From Marinilabilia salmonicolor (lineage in GTDB: Bacteria > Bacteroidota > Bacteroidia > Bacteroidales > Marinilabiliaceae), in NCBI RefSeq assembly GCF_003003035.1, contig NZ_PVTS01000008.1, positions 1 through 64,000 of the forward strand: a DNA stretch of 64,000 bases, read 5' to 3'. Positions within the stretch are counted from its first letter, which is position 1. Every line of letters starts with the position of its first letter. This document shows positions 1 to 8,657 of the stretch, in pieces. The notes under the pieces were generated by a model. It worked only from the letters and a program-made list of their open reading frames with translations. It had not been told where the DNA came from and made no database searches. The translations under genes and the position numbers were made by a program.

Positions 1-48
1 CAGGTGTAAATACGGTGACGTATGTAGCCGAGCAGTACTAATTACCCA
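1..48 (+). rRNA. 23S rRNA, 3' end (partial)
   Basis: The first bases match the conserved 3' tail of bacterial 23S rRNA, including the GCCGAGCAGTACTAATTACCC-like stretch near position 28-47. The gene begins outside the window. The 3' boundary is approximate because the processing site cannot be read directly. A 5S gene follows 175 bases downstream, as expected for an rRNA operon read on the plus strand. Confidence 0.85.
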
Positions 49-182
49 AAACTTTTAAGTTGGGGAGTTCAATCTCCACACTGAAGCATTATTACAATGA
101 GCAATGATCAATTATCAAAGATCAATAAATGTAAGTTTTCTTTTTGAATCTTTTCCAATATGTTAACGATATTGCCTTCAAA

Positions 183-213
183 TCCCCCTCCTTTGGGAGG
201 GGTTAGGGGAGGC
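183..213. repeat. GC-rich intergenic repeat, copy 1
   Basis: A CCCCTCC-TTT-GGGAGGGG hairpin is followed by a TTAGGGGAGG tail. Close relatives occur at 714-741, 14014-14045 and 16153-16180, always between genes. This copy lies in the 23S-5S spacer. Such G-rich and C-rich repeats are common between genes in Bacteroidota; their function is unknown. Confidence 0.6.
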
Positions 214-222
214 CCTCATTAA

Positions 223-327
<105 letters not shown>

Positions 328-340
328 ACCTTTAAAACAG

Positions 341-374
341 AAAGCCGTTCCAATATTTGGAGCGGCTTTTTTTA
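341..374 (+). terminator. rRNA operon terminator
   Basis: AAAGCCG pairs with CGGCTTT, extended inside by CCAA/TTGG, and is followed directly by a run of seven T. It sits 14 bases after the 5S gene. Confidence 0.85.
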
Positions 375-437
375 TTATAAGGAGGGGAGAATTCCAATTT
401 GCATCATTTTTTTGAAAGAAGCATTCCTCAAACTTCA

Positions 438-530
438 TTGGGGGGTCACCCCTACCGGGGCTTTATCGTTCTTTGCAACGCTATTGCTACTCATTTCTAC
501 CATACTGGTGCCCCGCCGGGGCTGATCCAC
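438..530. repeat. REP-like GC palindromes in an intergenic region
   Basis: Two short palindromes, CCCCTACCGGGG (449-460) and GCCCCGCCGGGGC (510-522), flank about 50 bases resembling the CTTTGCAACGCTATTGCTA spacer seen in Bacteroidia intergenic repeats. A related CCTGGGGCAGCGCCCCGGGG motif lies near 33133-33152. The rest of the 375-792 gap shows no gene. No RAYT-type transposase is present in the window. Confidence 0.45.
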
Positions 531-713
531 CATGACAAGAGAATATCGAACAATAATTAGTTCTACCTATGAATTGAAAATACATAGCCATGCCAAAACT
601 TCATCTTTAAAGTAAATGGAACTGTTGCCTCTCAACCCTCAACCCTCATTTTCTTCTGCCTTCTGCCTGCCAAACTCCTGATTGAAATCTTTTTCCATAA
701 CAAAGAATCCGTT

Positions 714-741
714 CCCTCTCCTTGGGAGGGGTTAGGGGAGG
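714..741. repeat. GC-rich intergenic repeat, copy 2
   Basis: CCCTCTCCTTGGGAGGGGTT followed by AGGGGAG is nearly the same as the copy at 183-213. It lies about 50 bases before the start of the sensor gene at 793. Confidence 0.6.
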
Positions 742-761
742 CTCAATTCAAAAATAATCTG

Positions 762-769
762 TAGCTTTG
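762..769 (+). promoter_or_regulatory. possible -7 box (TAGCTTTG)
   Basis: TAGCTTTG fits the Bacteroidota -7 consensus TAnnTTTG and lies 24 bases before the start codon at 793. No TTG element is seen at the usual distance upstream, so this is only a half-supported promoter. Confidence 0.3.
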
Positions 770-792
770 GGAGATTTTAATTCTTTATAGAA

Positions 793-2634
793 ATGTTTTG
801 GCCTTGTACTAACCGGTTAATTTTAATTCTTCTTTTTCTTGTAGGCATAGTAGCTGTCGGGAATGGAGCCAATGACTCGCTCTCCGTTGATAAAATGGAA
901 GCTGAAATAAAAGCAACACTTTCCAATCAACCAGTTAAAGCCGATTCTCTGGCGGTGCTATATCTGGAACAGGTCTCAGGTAATGATACCCTTGAAGCCA
1001 TGGGTTGGTACTACCGGGCAGAATCTGCTTATTACCGTGCTGATTTCACTGTTGCCGGTGATTATTATCAAAAGGGGATTGACTGTTTAAGTGAATACAA
1101 TCTTCCCGAAAAGAAAGCCATTCTTTACAATAACCTGGGACTTACCCGCTATTACAAAAGCAGGTATAATGAAGCACTGGATGCCTTTTCCAATTCTGCA
1201 AAGTTTGAAGAGGAGGCCGGAAATATGTTTGGGTTCGCTGAATGTCTTTATAACATAGCATTAATCCAGGATAAATCAGGGGATAGTTCTAAAGCTGAAA
1301 AGTATTTCAGGTACGCCAGAAATTCTTTTCTTGAAATGGATTCCCTTTCTGCTGCAGCTGCCGTATCTAACGATTATGCCATCTTTCTTTCAGACCTTGG
1401 ACAGTACAAACGTGCAATTGAGATGTACCACAGTGCCCTTGATGTTTACACGTTGTTGAAGAATGATGAAGGGGTTGCCAAGGTTAAGTGTAATCTTGGA
1501 GCATTGTATCTGTATGAAAAAGAGTATGGCCGTTCAGCACTTTACCTTGATGAATCTCTTGAGTTTTTTAAAATGAATAATGATCAGTCGCGGTTAATTA
1601 ATATATACAGCCTATTGGGCGATCTGTATTTTGAGCAGGACAGAACCGCATTGTCTGTTATTTTTTATGAACGAGCAGAAAAGATTGCCCGAAAAATGGG
1701 GTGGGATGACCTTCGCCAAAAAAATCTGTACTCCTTGTTTTTAGCACTTAAAGAGGGAGAAGAATATGAGCGGGCAATGACCATTCTTGAGACTTATACG
1801 CTTTTAACCGATTCGTTGTCGCTAATAAACGGCCAACAGCCTGCAGGCTATAGGGATGATGCTGTTGACAGGGTGTTGACAGAAAAGGAATTGATGCTTG
1901 CCAGGGCAAAAATGCGTGAAAAAAACTTGTTGCTGATTATTCTTGGCCTTTTATTGGTTATGGGATTGGCCATCTGGTTTTTGTATGGTCGCAATAAAAT
2001 GATAAAGCATCAGAAGGAAAAACAATTATTGCATCAGAAGATGATGCGCATCCAAATGAATCCTCATTTCATTTTTAACGCACTCGCATCTTTGCAAAAT
2101 TATATTCTTAGCGATAATAAAGATGAGGCCTCCGACTTTTTGAGTGATATTGCTTTCCTGATGCGGAAAATGATTGGGTATTCCAATGTGGAGTTGATCG
2201 CACTTTCTGAAGAACAGGAAGTTTTGGAAAAATATCTGAAGGTACAGTGTCGAAGATACTATCAAACAATTGACTGTGGTGTTCAGACTTCTGTGGTTTC
2301 GGATTCCTGCAACCTGATGGTGCCTCCCATGCTTTCCAGACCACTGATTGATGATTTTTTTGCCAATGGGAAAAACAGGGATTGTTGTTGTCCGGGGATA
2401 TCAATTCTCTATAAACAAGAAGATAAGGAGCTGGAGGTGACCATTGAAAATAAGGGAGTAATACTCTCAGATCAGGAGTCGGAAGCAACGACAGGCATTA
2501 TAGAGGACAGGATTTCTTCTTTGCGTAAAGAGCATGGGCTGAAACCGAGAAGAATGGAGAAAGTGGATCTTATCACCAAGGGGGTGGTAACCGGAAAAAG
2601 AATTCGTTATTGGTTGCCTCTGACCGGTCGTTGA
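793..2634 (+). CDS. TPR-type LytS-like sensor with degenerate ATPase domain
   Basis: The 613-residue protein starts with a signal peptide (residues 1-26). A periplasmic array of tetratricopeptide-like repeats follows (about 75-340), then one membrane helix (about 379-400), then a His_kinase (LytS-type) domain with the phospho-acceptor motif MNPHFIFNALASLQ (His425). The C-terminal ATP-binding region is eroded. The usual QPFVENAxxHG box reads RPLIDDFFANG (516-526), so the Mg-binding Asn is Asp, and the DNGxG box reads ENKGV. No LytTR partner is adjacent; the next gene is convergent. In the family such proteins sense envelope signals and phosphorylate a LytTR regulator. Here autophosphorylation is doubtful, so it may be a pseudokinase or act as a heterodimer. 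The architecture is certain; the loss of activity is inferred. Confidence 0.85.
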   Translation: MFWPCTNRLILILLFLVGIVAVGNGANDSLSVDKMEAEIKATLSNQPVKADSLAVLYLEQVSGNDTLEAMGWYYRAESAYYRADFTVAGDYYQKGIDCLSEYNLPEKKAILYNNLGLTRYYKSRYNEALDAFSNSAKFEEEAGNMFGFAECLYNIALIQDKSGDSSKAEKYFRYARNSFLEMDSLSAAAAVSNDYAIFLSDLGQYKRAIEMYHSALDVYTLLKNDEGVAKVKCNLGALYLYEKEYGRSALYLDESLEFFKMNNDQSRLINIYSLLGDLYFEQDRTALSVIFYERAEKIARKMGWDDLRQKNLYSLFLALKEGEEYERAMTILETYTLLTDSLSLINGQQPAGYRDDAVDRVLTEKELMLARAKMREKNLLLIILGLLLVMGLAIWFLYGRNKMIKHQKEKQLLHQKMMRIQMNPHFIFNALASLQNYILSDNKDEASDFLSDIAFLMRKMIGYSNVELIALSEEQEVLEKYLKVQCRRYYQTIDCGVQTSVVSDSCNLMVPPMLSRPLIDDFFANGKNRDCCCPGISILYKQEDKELEVTIENKGVILSDQESEATTGIIEDRISSLRKEHGLKPRRMEKVDLITKGVVTGKRIRYWLPLTGR

Positions 2635-2644
2635 AAAGATATTG

Positions 2645-3280
2645 CTATTTTCGGCCAAAATCTGCCGGAATTTCCCCCCATGCTTTGGTATCCCATTTAA
2701 GAATTTTTGTTGTCCAGTTGTTTGTAGATAGCCATTTTTCAGCTCTTTCAATCGTCTTAAACAGCTGTTCCGTTTGTTTTGACCGTTCCAGTTTTGTGAC
2801 ACACTTTTTCTTTTTTATCCATCCCAGGGCGATGGTGGAATCGGTATAAATGGGCAAATCTTTCTTTTGTCTTTTGAGTTCCGCCAGTCCGTGAACGATA
2901 GCCAGAAACTCTCCGATATTGTTGGTTCCAATAGGGAACTTGGCATGAAACCACTGCTTCCCTGAATCTGTAAAAACCCCCTGATATTCCATCGGCCCCG
3001 GGTTTCCGCTACAGGCAGCATCCACTGCAAGACTCCTGAGAATTGGTTGATGGCCGGGATCGATGTTTTCTTTTATGGTTTTTTTGGTTTGTCCTTTGTT
3101 ACCGGTACTGATGATTTCAGACCAGGGCGTTTCGAAGGCTTTCTGAGCGTCTGCGAGCGTTTTGAAAGATTTATATCTGGCAGAAGGGTAGCCTTTGATT
3201 CTACGCTGACATTCCGCCCAGTTATCTACAATGCCTGTCTGATGTCCCACCCAGATTACATAGAACTTTTTTTGTGGCAT
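2645..3280 (-). CDS. viroplasmin-domain ribonuclease H (RNase HI type)
   Basis: The 211-residue cytoplasmic enzyme would cut the RNA strand of RNA-DNA hybrids. Residues 1-50 form a viroplasmin/hybrid-binding domain (FYVIWVGHQTGIVDNW with a later YKSF). The RNase H fold runs from about 84 to 211 and shows the acidic residues Asp87 (VDAACSGNPG), Glu124 (NNIGEFLAIVHGL), Asp147 (YTDST) and Asp208 near the end. The fusion is typical of Bacteroidota and eukaryotic RNase H1. It converges with the sensor gene at 793-2634 with only 10 bases between stops. A separate RNase HII gene (13338-13991) is also present, so the cell carries both classes. Confidence 0.92.
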   Translation of the reverse strand: MPQKKFYVIWVGHQTGIVDNWAECQRRIKGYPSARYKSFKTLADAQKAFETPWSEIISTGNKGQTKKTIKENIDPGHQPILRSLAVDAACSGNPGPMEYQGVFTDSGKQWFHAKFPIGTNNIGEFLAIVHGLAELKRQKKDLPIYTDSTIALGWIKKKKCVTKLERSKQTEQLFKTIERAEKWLSTNNWTTKILKWDTKAWGEIPADFGRK

Positions 3281-3292
3281 AATTGCGTGCTT

Positions 3293-3868
3293 TTATCCTG
3301 CAATATTAGCCACATTATTTGAAAATAGCTTAATAGCCATGGCCAGCAATATGATGCCGAAGAACTTTTTTAATACATATATACCACTTTCGCCAATAAG
3401 ACTCTCAATGCGGTTAGTGATTTTTAGGACGATATATACAAAGACAATGTTCAGGAAAAGCGCTATGATGATGTTGATGGTTGCATATTCTGCTCTGAGT
3501 GCAAGCAAGGTGGTGAAAGATCCGGCGCCTGCCACCAGCGGAAATGCAATGGGAACCAGGGAGGCTCCGCTGGGCGAATCGTGCTTGAAAATGGTTACAC
3601 CCAGTATCATTTCAATGGATAACATAAACAGCACTAAAGACCCGGCAATGGCAAAAGAGGAGATATCCACCCCAAAAAGACCGAGCAATGCTTTTCCTAC
3701 AAATAGGAATACGATTAAAATACTGAAAGAAACCACCGATGCCTGGGTTGCCTTTATTTTATTGCCTTTATTTCTAAGATCAACAATAATAGGAATGGAA
3801 CCCAGAATATCAATTACGGCAAAAAGTACAATGAATGCAGAAACGATTTCCAGAACGTTGAACTCCAT
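3293..3868 (-). CDS. MarC family integral membrane protein
   Basis: At 191 residues with about six hydrophobic segments, this matches the MarC (UPF0056) family: an N-terminal AVIDILGSIPI segment, a central FPLVAGAGSFTTLLAL segment and a C-terminal FFGIILLAMAIKLFSNNV helix. Members are inner-membrane proteins with no firmly proven substrate; the old link to multiple antibiotic resistance is not supported in E. coli. It lies 12 bases from the RNase H gene on the same strand, so the two may be cotranscribed. A possible -7 box lies upstream at 3919-3926. Confidence 0.9.
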   Translation of the reverse strand: MEFNVLEIVSAFIVLFAVIDILGSIPIIVDLRNKGNKIKATQASVVSFSILIVFLFVGKALLGLFGVDISSFAIAGSLVLFMLSIEMILGVTIFKHDSPSGASLVPIAFPLVAGAGSFTTLLALRAEYATINIIIALFLNIVFVYIVLKITNRIESLIGESGIYVLKKFFGIILLAMAIKLFSNNVANIAG

Positions 3869-3918
3869 GGTGTTTGGTTTTTAATGGTTTATTTGCGTTT
3901 TGTAGCTGATTGTTTTCG

Positions 3919-3926
3919 CAAATGTA
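3919..3926 (-). promoter_or_regulatory. possible -7 box for marC-like gene
   Basis: Read on the minus strand this is TACATTTG, matching TAnnTTTG, 50 bases before the start codon at 3868. No TTG is found at ideal spacing. Confidence 0.3.
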
Positions 3927-3984
3927 GGAATAATTTTGGGCTGACAGGAATGCCAAAAATCATGGAAAAATGTGGGTGTAATTT

Positions 3985-6132
3985 TTATTGAATATTCATC
4001 TCTTCTATAAGGTATAGACTTTTGCCGACTTCCTCTATCAGAAAGAGTATGTATCTGATATCTACGTTAATGCAGCGCTGAAGAGTCGCTGAGTAGGCAA
4101 TATCTGAAGCCATTCCCTCCTGATTCCCGTCAAACGCCAGTCCTGTTATCTGTCCTTTTGCATTGAGAACAGGGCTTCCGCTGTTTCCTCCGGAGATGTC
4201 GTTGTCTGTAATAAAACACAATGTTGGTTGTTCTTTGTTGTGGTACCAATCTTCCCAGTCTTCCTGAAAAAGCTTTCTGAAGTCTGTTTCTGACTTATAA
4301 GCGACGTTCGCTGATTCTGTTTTTTCAAAGATGCCACGAGGAGTTGTGAATGCTTTGTAATAAATTCCGTCACCTGGGGAGTAACCGGTTACTTTTCCGT
4401 AGGACAGTCGCAGAGTGCTATTAGCATTGGGGTAAAAGGAACTTTCCGGTGTTTGTGTTTTAAGTAGTTTTAAGTATTGATGCATGTAGAAGTCAAGCTG
4501 CAGGTTCATTCGGTTAAACATGGCATAAACAGGTCCGAACTCCTGTAATATCCTTAAATGAAAAGCAAAAGCCGGATCTGTGAGGAAACTGATCAGTTTT
4601 GGATTGCTCATGAGCTCTTCGAACTTTGTTTGGGAACAGAAGTGAGAATCCGAATAAATGGCATCCGCAAGATGTTCAAAGTCGGAATATTTGCCAAGAA
4701 GGGTAGAGTCATTAATTCTTACATTGCCGTTGACATGAGAGCGATAATAAGTTACCATAGCCAGGAATAGTTCTCGGTCAACATTCGCCGTGAAATCTTT
4801 AAAAAAATGATCAGCTTTGGCCCTCATTTGCCGGATAAGCTTCTTTTTTTGATCTGCCGATGAAGATTTTTCGTTGAGCAGCGTAAAGAGCTCAAAAGTT
4901 TCCATAACAAACTGGCTGATTTCGGTGCCTCCAAGGATGGTTTCCAGGGTAATGAACGATGTGCGGGTCAGGTCTTTTCGTACCCTGTAGAGTGCTTTCA
5001 TGGAGGGAAACAGTTTGGCGTAAGTGGTATCCAGGTCGGGCGAGTACTGCATCCACTGTTGAATGTTTTGTTCCTGTGTTTTTCTCTTTTCAATGAGGTT
5101 CAGATCGCAGATGCTTTTACTTTGTCCTGCCGTATATTGGGCAAAATTCACGAGTTCTGCATATTTTTCTGCATATTTTATTTCCAATTGGCGTGATTGA
5201 GCCATGTGTCGTTTCCAAATATGCTGCTTGAGTACTTGTATTTCCGTAATGAGGGGGTTAATGATTTCAACGGCCTCTCTGATTCCTGCGGAGGTCATAT
5301 GTCTTTGGGTGTTTCCCGGGTAGCCCAGTGTCATGGTAAAATCATTTTCCTTAAGGTTGCCGGTCGATATTGTCAGACTTTTAACAGGGGTATATGGGAT
5401 GTTTTCAGTATGATAATCTGCCGGATTGCCTTGTGGTGAGCAATAAACCCTGTAAAGAGCAAAGTCGGCGGAATGCCTCGGCCAGGTCCAGTTATCTTTT
5501 TCTCCCCCAAATTGGGCAATGTCCTCCGGGGGAGCAGCCACAAGTCTTACATCTTGAAATGTTTTGGTGATGATGAGAAAAAAACGGGTGCTGAAATTAA
5601 AATCTTTGATGGTGGCCTCCTGAAAAGGCTCAAGTGAAAGCGTATCCAGGATTATTTGGGAAAGACTGTCGATTTTTTGTTCCAGGGCAAGGCGTGTGTC
5701 CGCCTTTTGAATTACAGGCGTGAAGTGAGAAGTCAGATTTTTAGCTTCAATCAGTAAAGTAGCGGTTTTCCCGGGGTTTGGCAATTCTTCGTGTTGGTTT
5801 TGTGCCCAAAAACCGTTTTTTAGCAAATCTCTTTCCACTGAGCAGTGGCTTTGGATATCTCCGTTGGCACAATGGTGATTGGTTAACAGTAGCCCCCTGT
5901 TGCTTATAAAACTTCCCGTGCAGCTTCCATCGTCCAGCGAAACAATGGCATCTTTTAAGGATGGTTGTGAGCTGCTGTAGATGTCTTCTGCCGCTAATTG
6001 AAAACCCATTTCCTGCATCTTATCTATTTTCGATTGAGGCATCATCCATGGGAGCCACATCCCTTCATCTGCCCGGGTGGGAGATGTAAAAAAAAGAAAG
6101 AGAAGGATCAGCGGGAAGATTGCTTTACTCAT
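3985..6132 (-). CDS. S46 family dipeptidyl-peptidase, paralog 1
   Basis: The 715-residue exported serine peptidase has a signal peptide ending ...TRA|DEGMW. It carries the S46 chymotrypsin-fold motifs LLLTNHHC (His86/87), GGEKDNWTWPRH with the catalytic Asp, and GGNSGSP (Ser651). The family removes dipeptides from peptide N-termini in the periplasm and supports growth on protein. Residue 669, eighteen after the nucleophile and equivalent to the specificity residue Arg673 of P. gingivalis DPP11, is Gly. This argues for DPP7-like hydrophobic P1 specificity rather than Asp/Glu. The next positions read GNQEG where paralog 2 has GNWEA, so the substrate pocket may differ. It lies downstream of paralog 2 on the same strand, 173 bases away, after a terminator. 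Confidence 0.95.
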   Translation of the reverse strand: MSKAIFPLILLFLFFTSPTRADEGMWLPWMMPQSKIDKMQEMGFQLAAEDIYSSSQPSLKDAIVSLDDGSCTGSFISNRGLLLTNHHCANGDIQSHCSVERDLLKNGFWAQNQHEELPNPGKTATLLIEAKNLTSHFTPVIQKADTRLALEQKIDSLSQIILDTLSLEPFQEATIKDFNFSTRFFLIITKTFQDVRLVAAPPEDIAQFGGEKDNWTWPRHSADFALYRVYCSPQGNPADYHTENIPYTPVKSLTISTGNLKENDFTMTLGYPGNTQRHMTSAGIREAVEIINPLITEIQVLKQHIWKRHMAQSRQLEIKYAEKYAELVNFAQYTAGQSKSICDLNLIEKRKTQEQNIQQWMQYSPDLDTTYAKLFPSMKALYRVRKDLTRTSFITLETILGGTEISQFVMETFELFTLLNEKSSSADQKKKLIRQMRAKADHFFKDFTANVDRELFLAMVTYYRSHVNGNVRINDSTLLGKYSDFEHLADAIYSDSHFCSQTKFEELMSNPKLISFLTDPAFAFHLRILQEFGPVYAMFNRMNLQLDFYMHQYLKLLKTQTPESSFYPNANSTLRLSYGKVTGYSPGDGIYYKAFTTPRGIFEKTESANVAYKSETDFRKLFQEDWEDWYHNKEQPTLCFITDNDISGGNSGSPVLNAKGQITGLAFDGNQEGMASDIAYSATLQRCINVDIRYILFLIEEVGKSLYLIEEMNIQ

Positions 6133-6248
6133 ATGAGACAGTGATTTAATCGTGTGTTTTGGTTTTCAGAATTAGTTTTACCTGTCTTGGAGGTGGGTTT
6201 TGTAAAACAAATTTAAGATAATTTTGCAATTCGCTCATGGGAAATAAA

Positions 6249-6278
6249 AAAGACCACGCCGTATGAGGAATGGTCTTT
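6249..6278 (-). terminator. terminator after S46 paralog 2
   Basis: AAAGACCA pairs with TGGTCTTT. On the minus strand the stem is followed by TTTTTATTTC, 28 bases beyond the stop codon at 6306. The plus side is also T-rich, so it may act in both directions. Confidence 0.75.
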
Positions 6279-6305
6279 TTTTTATTTTTTAATCCGAATG
6301 AACGG

Positions 6306-8456
6306 CTATTCAACGATGGTCATTTCATCGATAAGGTTGGTGGCACCTGCGTACTTGTCAATAATGAAAAGTACATAACGGATGTCCACATTGATACATT
6401 TCTGCAATTCCTGCTCAAAAGCGATGTCTCCACTCATGGCTTCCCAGTTGCCATCGAAAGCCAGTCCAAAAAGATGTCCTTCGCCGTTGATGACCGGGCT
6501 GCCGCTGTTTCCTCCTGTGATGTCGTTGTCGGTGGTAAAGTTAACGTACATGCGTCCGTCTTCGTTGGCATAACGGCCGTAATCTTTGGATTCGTAGAGC
6601 TCTTTGAGTCTTTCGGGAACGGCAAACTCATAATCGTCCGGCTTCTCTTTTTCCATTACTCCCTTTAAGGTTGTGTAATGTTTGTAGATTACAGCGTCGC
6701 GGGCCTCGTAACCCCCTACCTCTCCGTAACTCAGGCGCATAGAGAAGTTGGCGTCATCGTAATAGACTTTGTCGGGATTCATGGCCTGTAATCCGGCAAT
6801 GAAGAGTCGATGATTTTTGGTAATGGTCATGTTGGATTCTCTGGTTTTTTCCCAAAGAGAGAAGTAAAGATCCAAGGTTGATTTTCCTGCCTTGTAAGCC
6901 GGATCTTTTTGCAGTGTTTTTAATTTTGGATTTTCCAGGAAACTGTTGAAATCATCACTGTTTACAAACAACGATTTTTTGAAAAGCTTGGATGCAAAGG
7001 TTTCAAATCCATCCTCTTTTTCGGTCTTTATGTCTTCAAAGAATGAGGGATAAAATTTGGCATCGATTTCATCAAAGTAAAGATTGAACAGGGCACCCAT
7101 TACTTTTTGGTCGGTTGCGGCATGATAATCTTTGTAAAACTCTTTGCCTGCTTCTTTTAGTGCCTCAACAGCAGCCGATATTTTTTCTTCATCCTCTTCT
7201 TCCAATGCTTTTTCAAGATCACGTGCAGAGAGAGCGAATGAAAGAATTTCCGTTCCGCGGAGCATACATTCTCTCACAAAATTCTGAGCCAGATAAAAAG
7301 GAGCACGTTCGCTGTAAGCAGTTTCCAGTTCGGTGAGTACCTCTCCGTATTTCGCTTTACGGTCAGCATTTTCGTTGACCCATTCGGAGAACTGCTCTTC
7401 CAGCTTTTGTTTTTTAGCAATAACATTCAGGTTTTTCAGTCCCCGGTTCATGCCAATACTGTTTTTCCAGTAGTTGGAACTGCGTGAGTATTTCGAAGCA
7501 TATTGGAGTCGGATTTTTTCACTGCTGTTCATGGCTTCCTGCCAGATTTCCTGCTTTACCCCTCTGGGATTGATCAGCGAGTAGTTGAAAATATTCATAC
7601 GCTCATCAATGCCCCAGGATGTGAGATACCGTTCCGTGCTTCCGGGAAATCCCAAAGTCATGGCAAAATCGTCCTTTTCATAACCTTTAAGAGATATGGG
7701 TAAGTGATGTGCGGGTTTCAGGGGCTTATTTTCAGGAGAATATTCAGCCGGATTCCCTTCTGCATCAGCATAAACCCGGAACATGGAAAAGTCGCCTGTG
7801 TGACGGGGCCACATCCAGTTGTCGGTGTCGTGACCAAATTTTCCGATGGATGAAGGTGGTGCACCAACGAAACGGACATCATTGAATACTTCGTAAACAA
7901 TAAGGTAATATTGGTTGCCGCCGTAAAAATCGCGTACCAATGTACGATAATGCGTGTCGCCTTTTACGCTGTCTGCAATATGCTTTGAAATGCTGTCAAC
8001 GGCAGCCATGCGTTGTACTTCTGACATTTCATCTGTCAAGCCCGCTTCAATTTTTTCGGTAACATCTTCCATGCGTTTCATGAAAGTGACTGATAAGCCG
8101 GGAGCCGGAATCTCCTCTTCGAGACTCTTTGCCCAGAATCCGTCCTCCAGGTAGTTGTCTTCAACTGAGCTCAACTCCTGGATGGTTCCATAGCCGCAAT
8201 GGTGATTGGTCAGAATCAACCCCTGATCGGAGATGAGTTCTCCGGTACATCCGCCACCAAAAATAACGATGGCATCTTTCAGACTTGACTGATTGACAGA
8301 GTAAATTTCTTCTGCAGAGAGCTTCAGCCCTTTCTCCTGCATCTTTTCGATATTCAGTTTCTTGATTAGTGGCAACAGCCACATTCCTTCATCAGCTTTT
8401 AGTGTCCCTGCAAATCCAATAACAAGAGCCACCAATACCGCGGTCATTCTTTTCAT
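6306..8456 (-). CDS. S46 family dipeptidyl-peptidase, paralog 2 (DPP7-like)
   Basis: The 716-residue protein has a signal peptide (1-21, cleavage before DEGMW). Catalytic motifs are ILTNHHCGYG (His85/86), GHDTDNWMWPRH (Asp) and GGNSGSPV (Ser651). The position eighteen residues after Ser651 is Gly (AFDGNWEAMSGD), the DPP7-type residue, so removal of N-terminal dipeptides with a hydrophobic second residue is the best guess. It closely resembles paralog 1 along its length, and the two lie in tandem. It has its own terminator, so the pair may be transcribed separately. Confidence 0.95.
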   Translation of the reverse strand: MKRMTAVLVALVIGFAGTLKADEGMWLLPLIKKLNIEKMQEKGLKLSAEEIYSVNQSSLKDAIVIFGGGCTGELISDQGLILTNHHCGYGTIQELSSVEDNYLEDGFWAKSLEEEIPAPGLSVTFMKRMEDVTEKIEAGLTDEMSEVQRMAAVDSISKHIADSVKGDTHYRTLVRDFYGGNQYYLIVYEVFNDVRFVGAPPSSIGKFGHDTDNWMWPRHTGDFSMFRVYADAEGNPAEYSPENKPLKPAHHLPISLKGYEKDDFAMTLGFPGSTERYLTSWGIDERMNIFNYSLINPRGVKQEIWQEAMNSSEKIRLQYASKYSRSSNYWKNSIGMNRGLKNLNVIAKKQKLEEQFSEWVNENADRKAKYGEVLTELETAYSERAPFYLAQNFVRECMLRGTEILSFALSARDLEKALEEEDEEKISAAVEALKEAGKEFYKDYHAATDQKVMGALFNLYFDEIDAKFYPSFFEDIKTEKEDGFETFASKLFKKSLFVNSDDFNSFLENPKLKTLQKDPAYKAGKSTLDLYFSLWEKTRESNMTITKNHRLFIAGLQAMNPDKVYYDDANFSMRLSYGEVGGYEARDAVIYKHYTTLKGVMEKEKPDDYEFAVPERLKELYESKDYGRYANEDGRMYVNFTTDNDITGGNSGSPVINGEGHLFGLAFDGNWEAMSGDIAFEQELQKCINVDIRYVLFIIDKYAGATNLIDEMTIVE

Positions 8457-8606
8457 TTTCGCGTTTTTTTGGTTTTACAACCGCGATTCCGATAGGTGCG
8501 GTTGCTATAATTACGGTTTATTTAATTATTATCTGACTGTAAAGATAATAATCTCTGTTCAAATAGTTGGGCTCGTTATTGAATCGCTTCATTGAAGATA
8601 CAAAAA

Positions 8607-8636
8607 AACCGCTGCATCCTCGGGGAGACAGCGGTT
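8607..8636 (-). terminator. terminator after the barrel gene at 8658
   Basis: AACCGCTG pairs with CAGCGGTT. On the minus strand the stem runs into a run of seven T, 21 bases after the stop codon at 8658. Confidence 0.75.
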
Positions 8637-8657
8637 GGTGAATTCTTTGTCTGAATG

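Noticed and set aside
438-530. CRISPR-like or RAYT/REP system
   Set aside because: Only two short unequal palindromes occur, without regular spacing or a RAYT transposase, so no CRISPR array or active REP system can be claimed.
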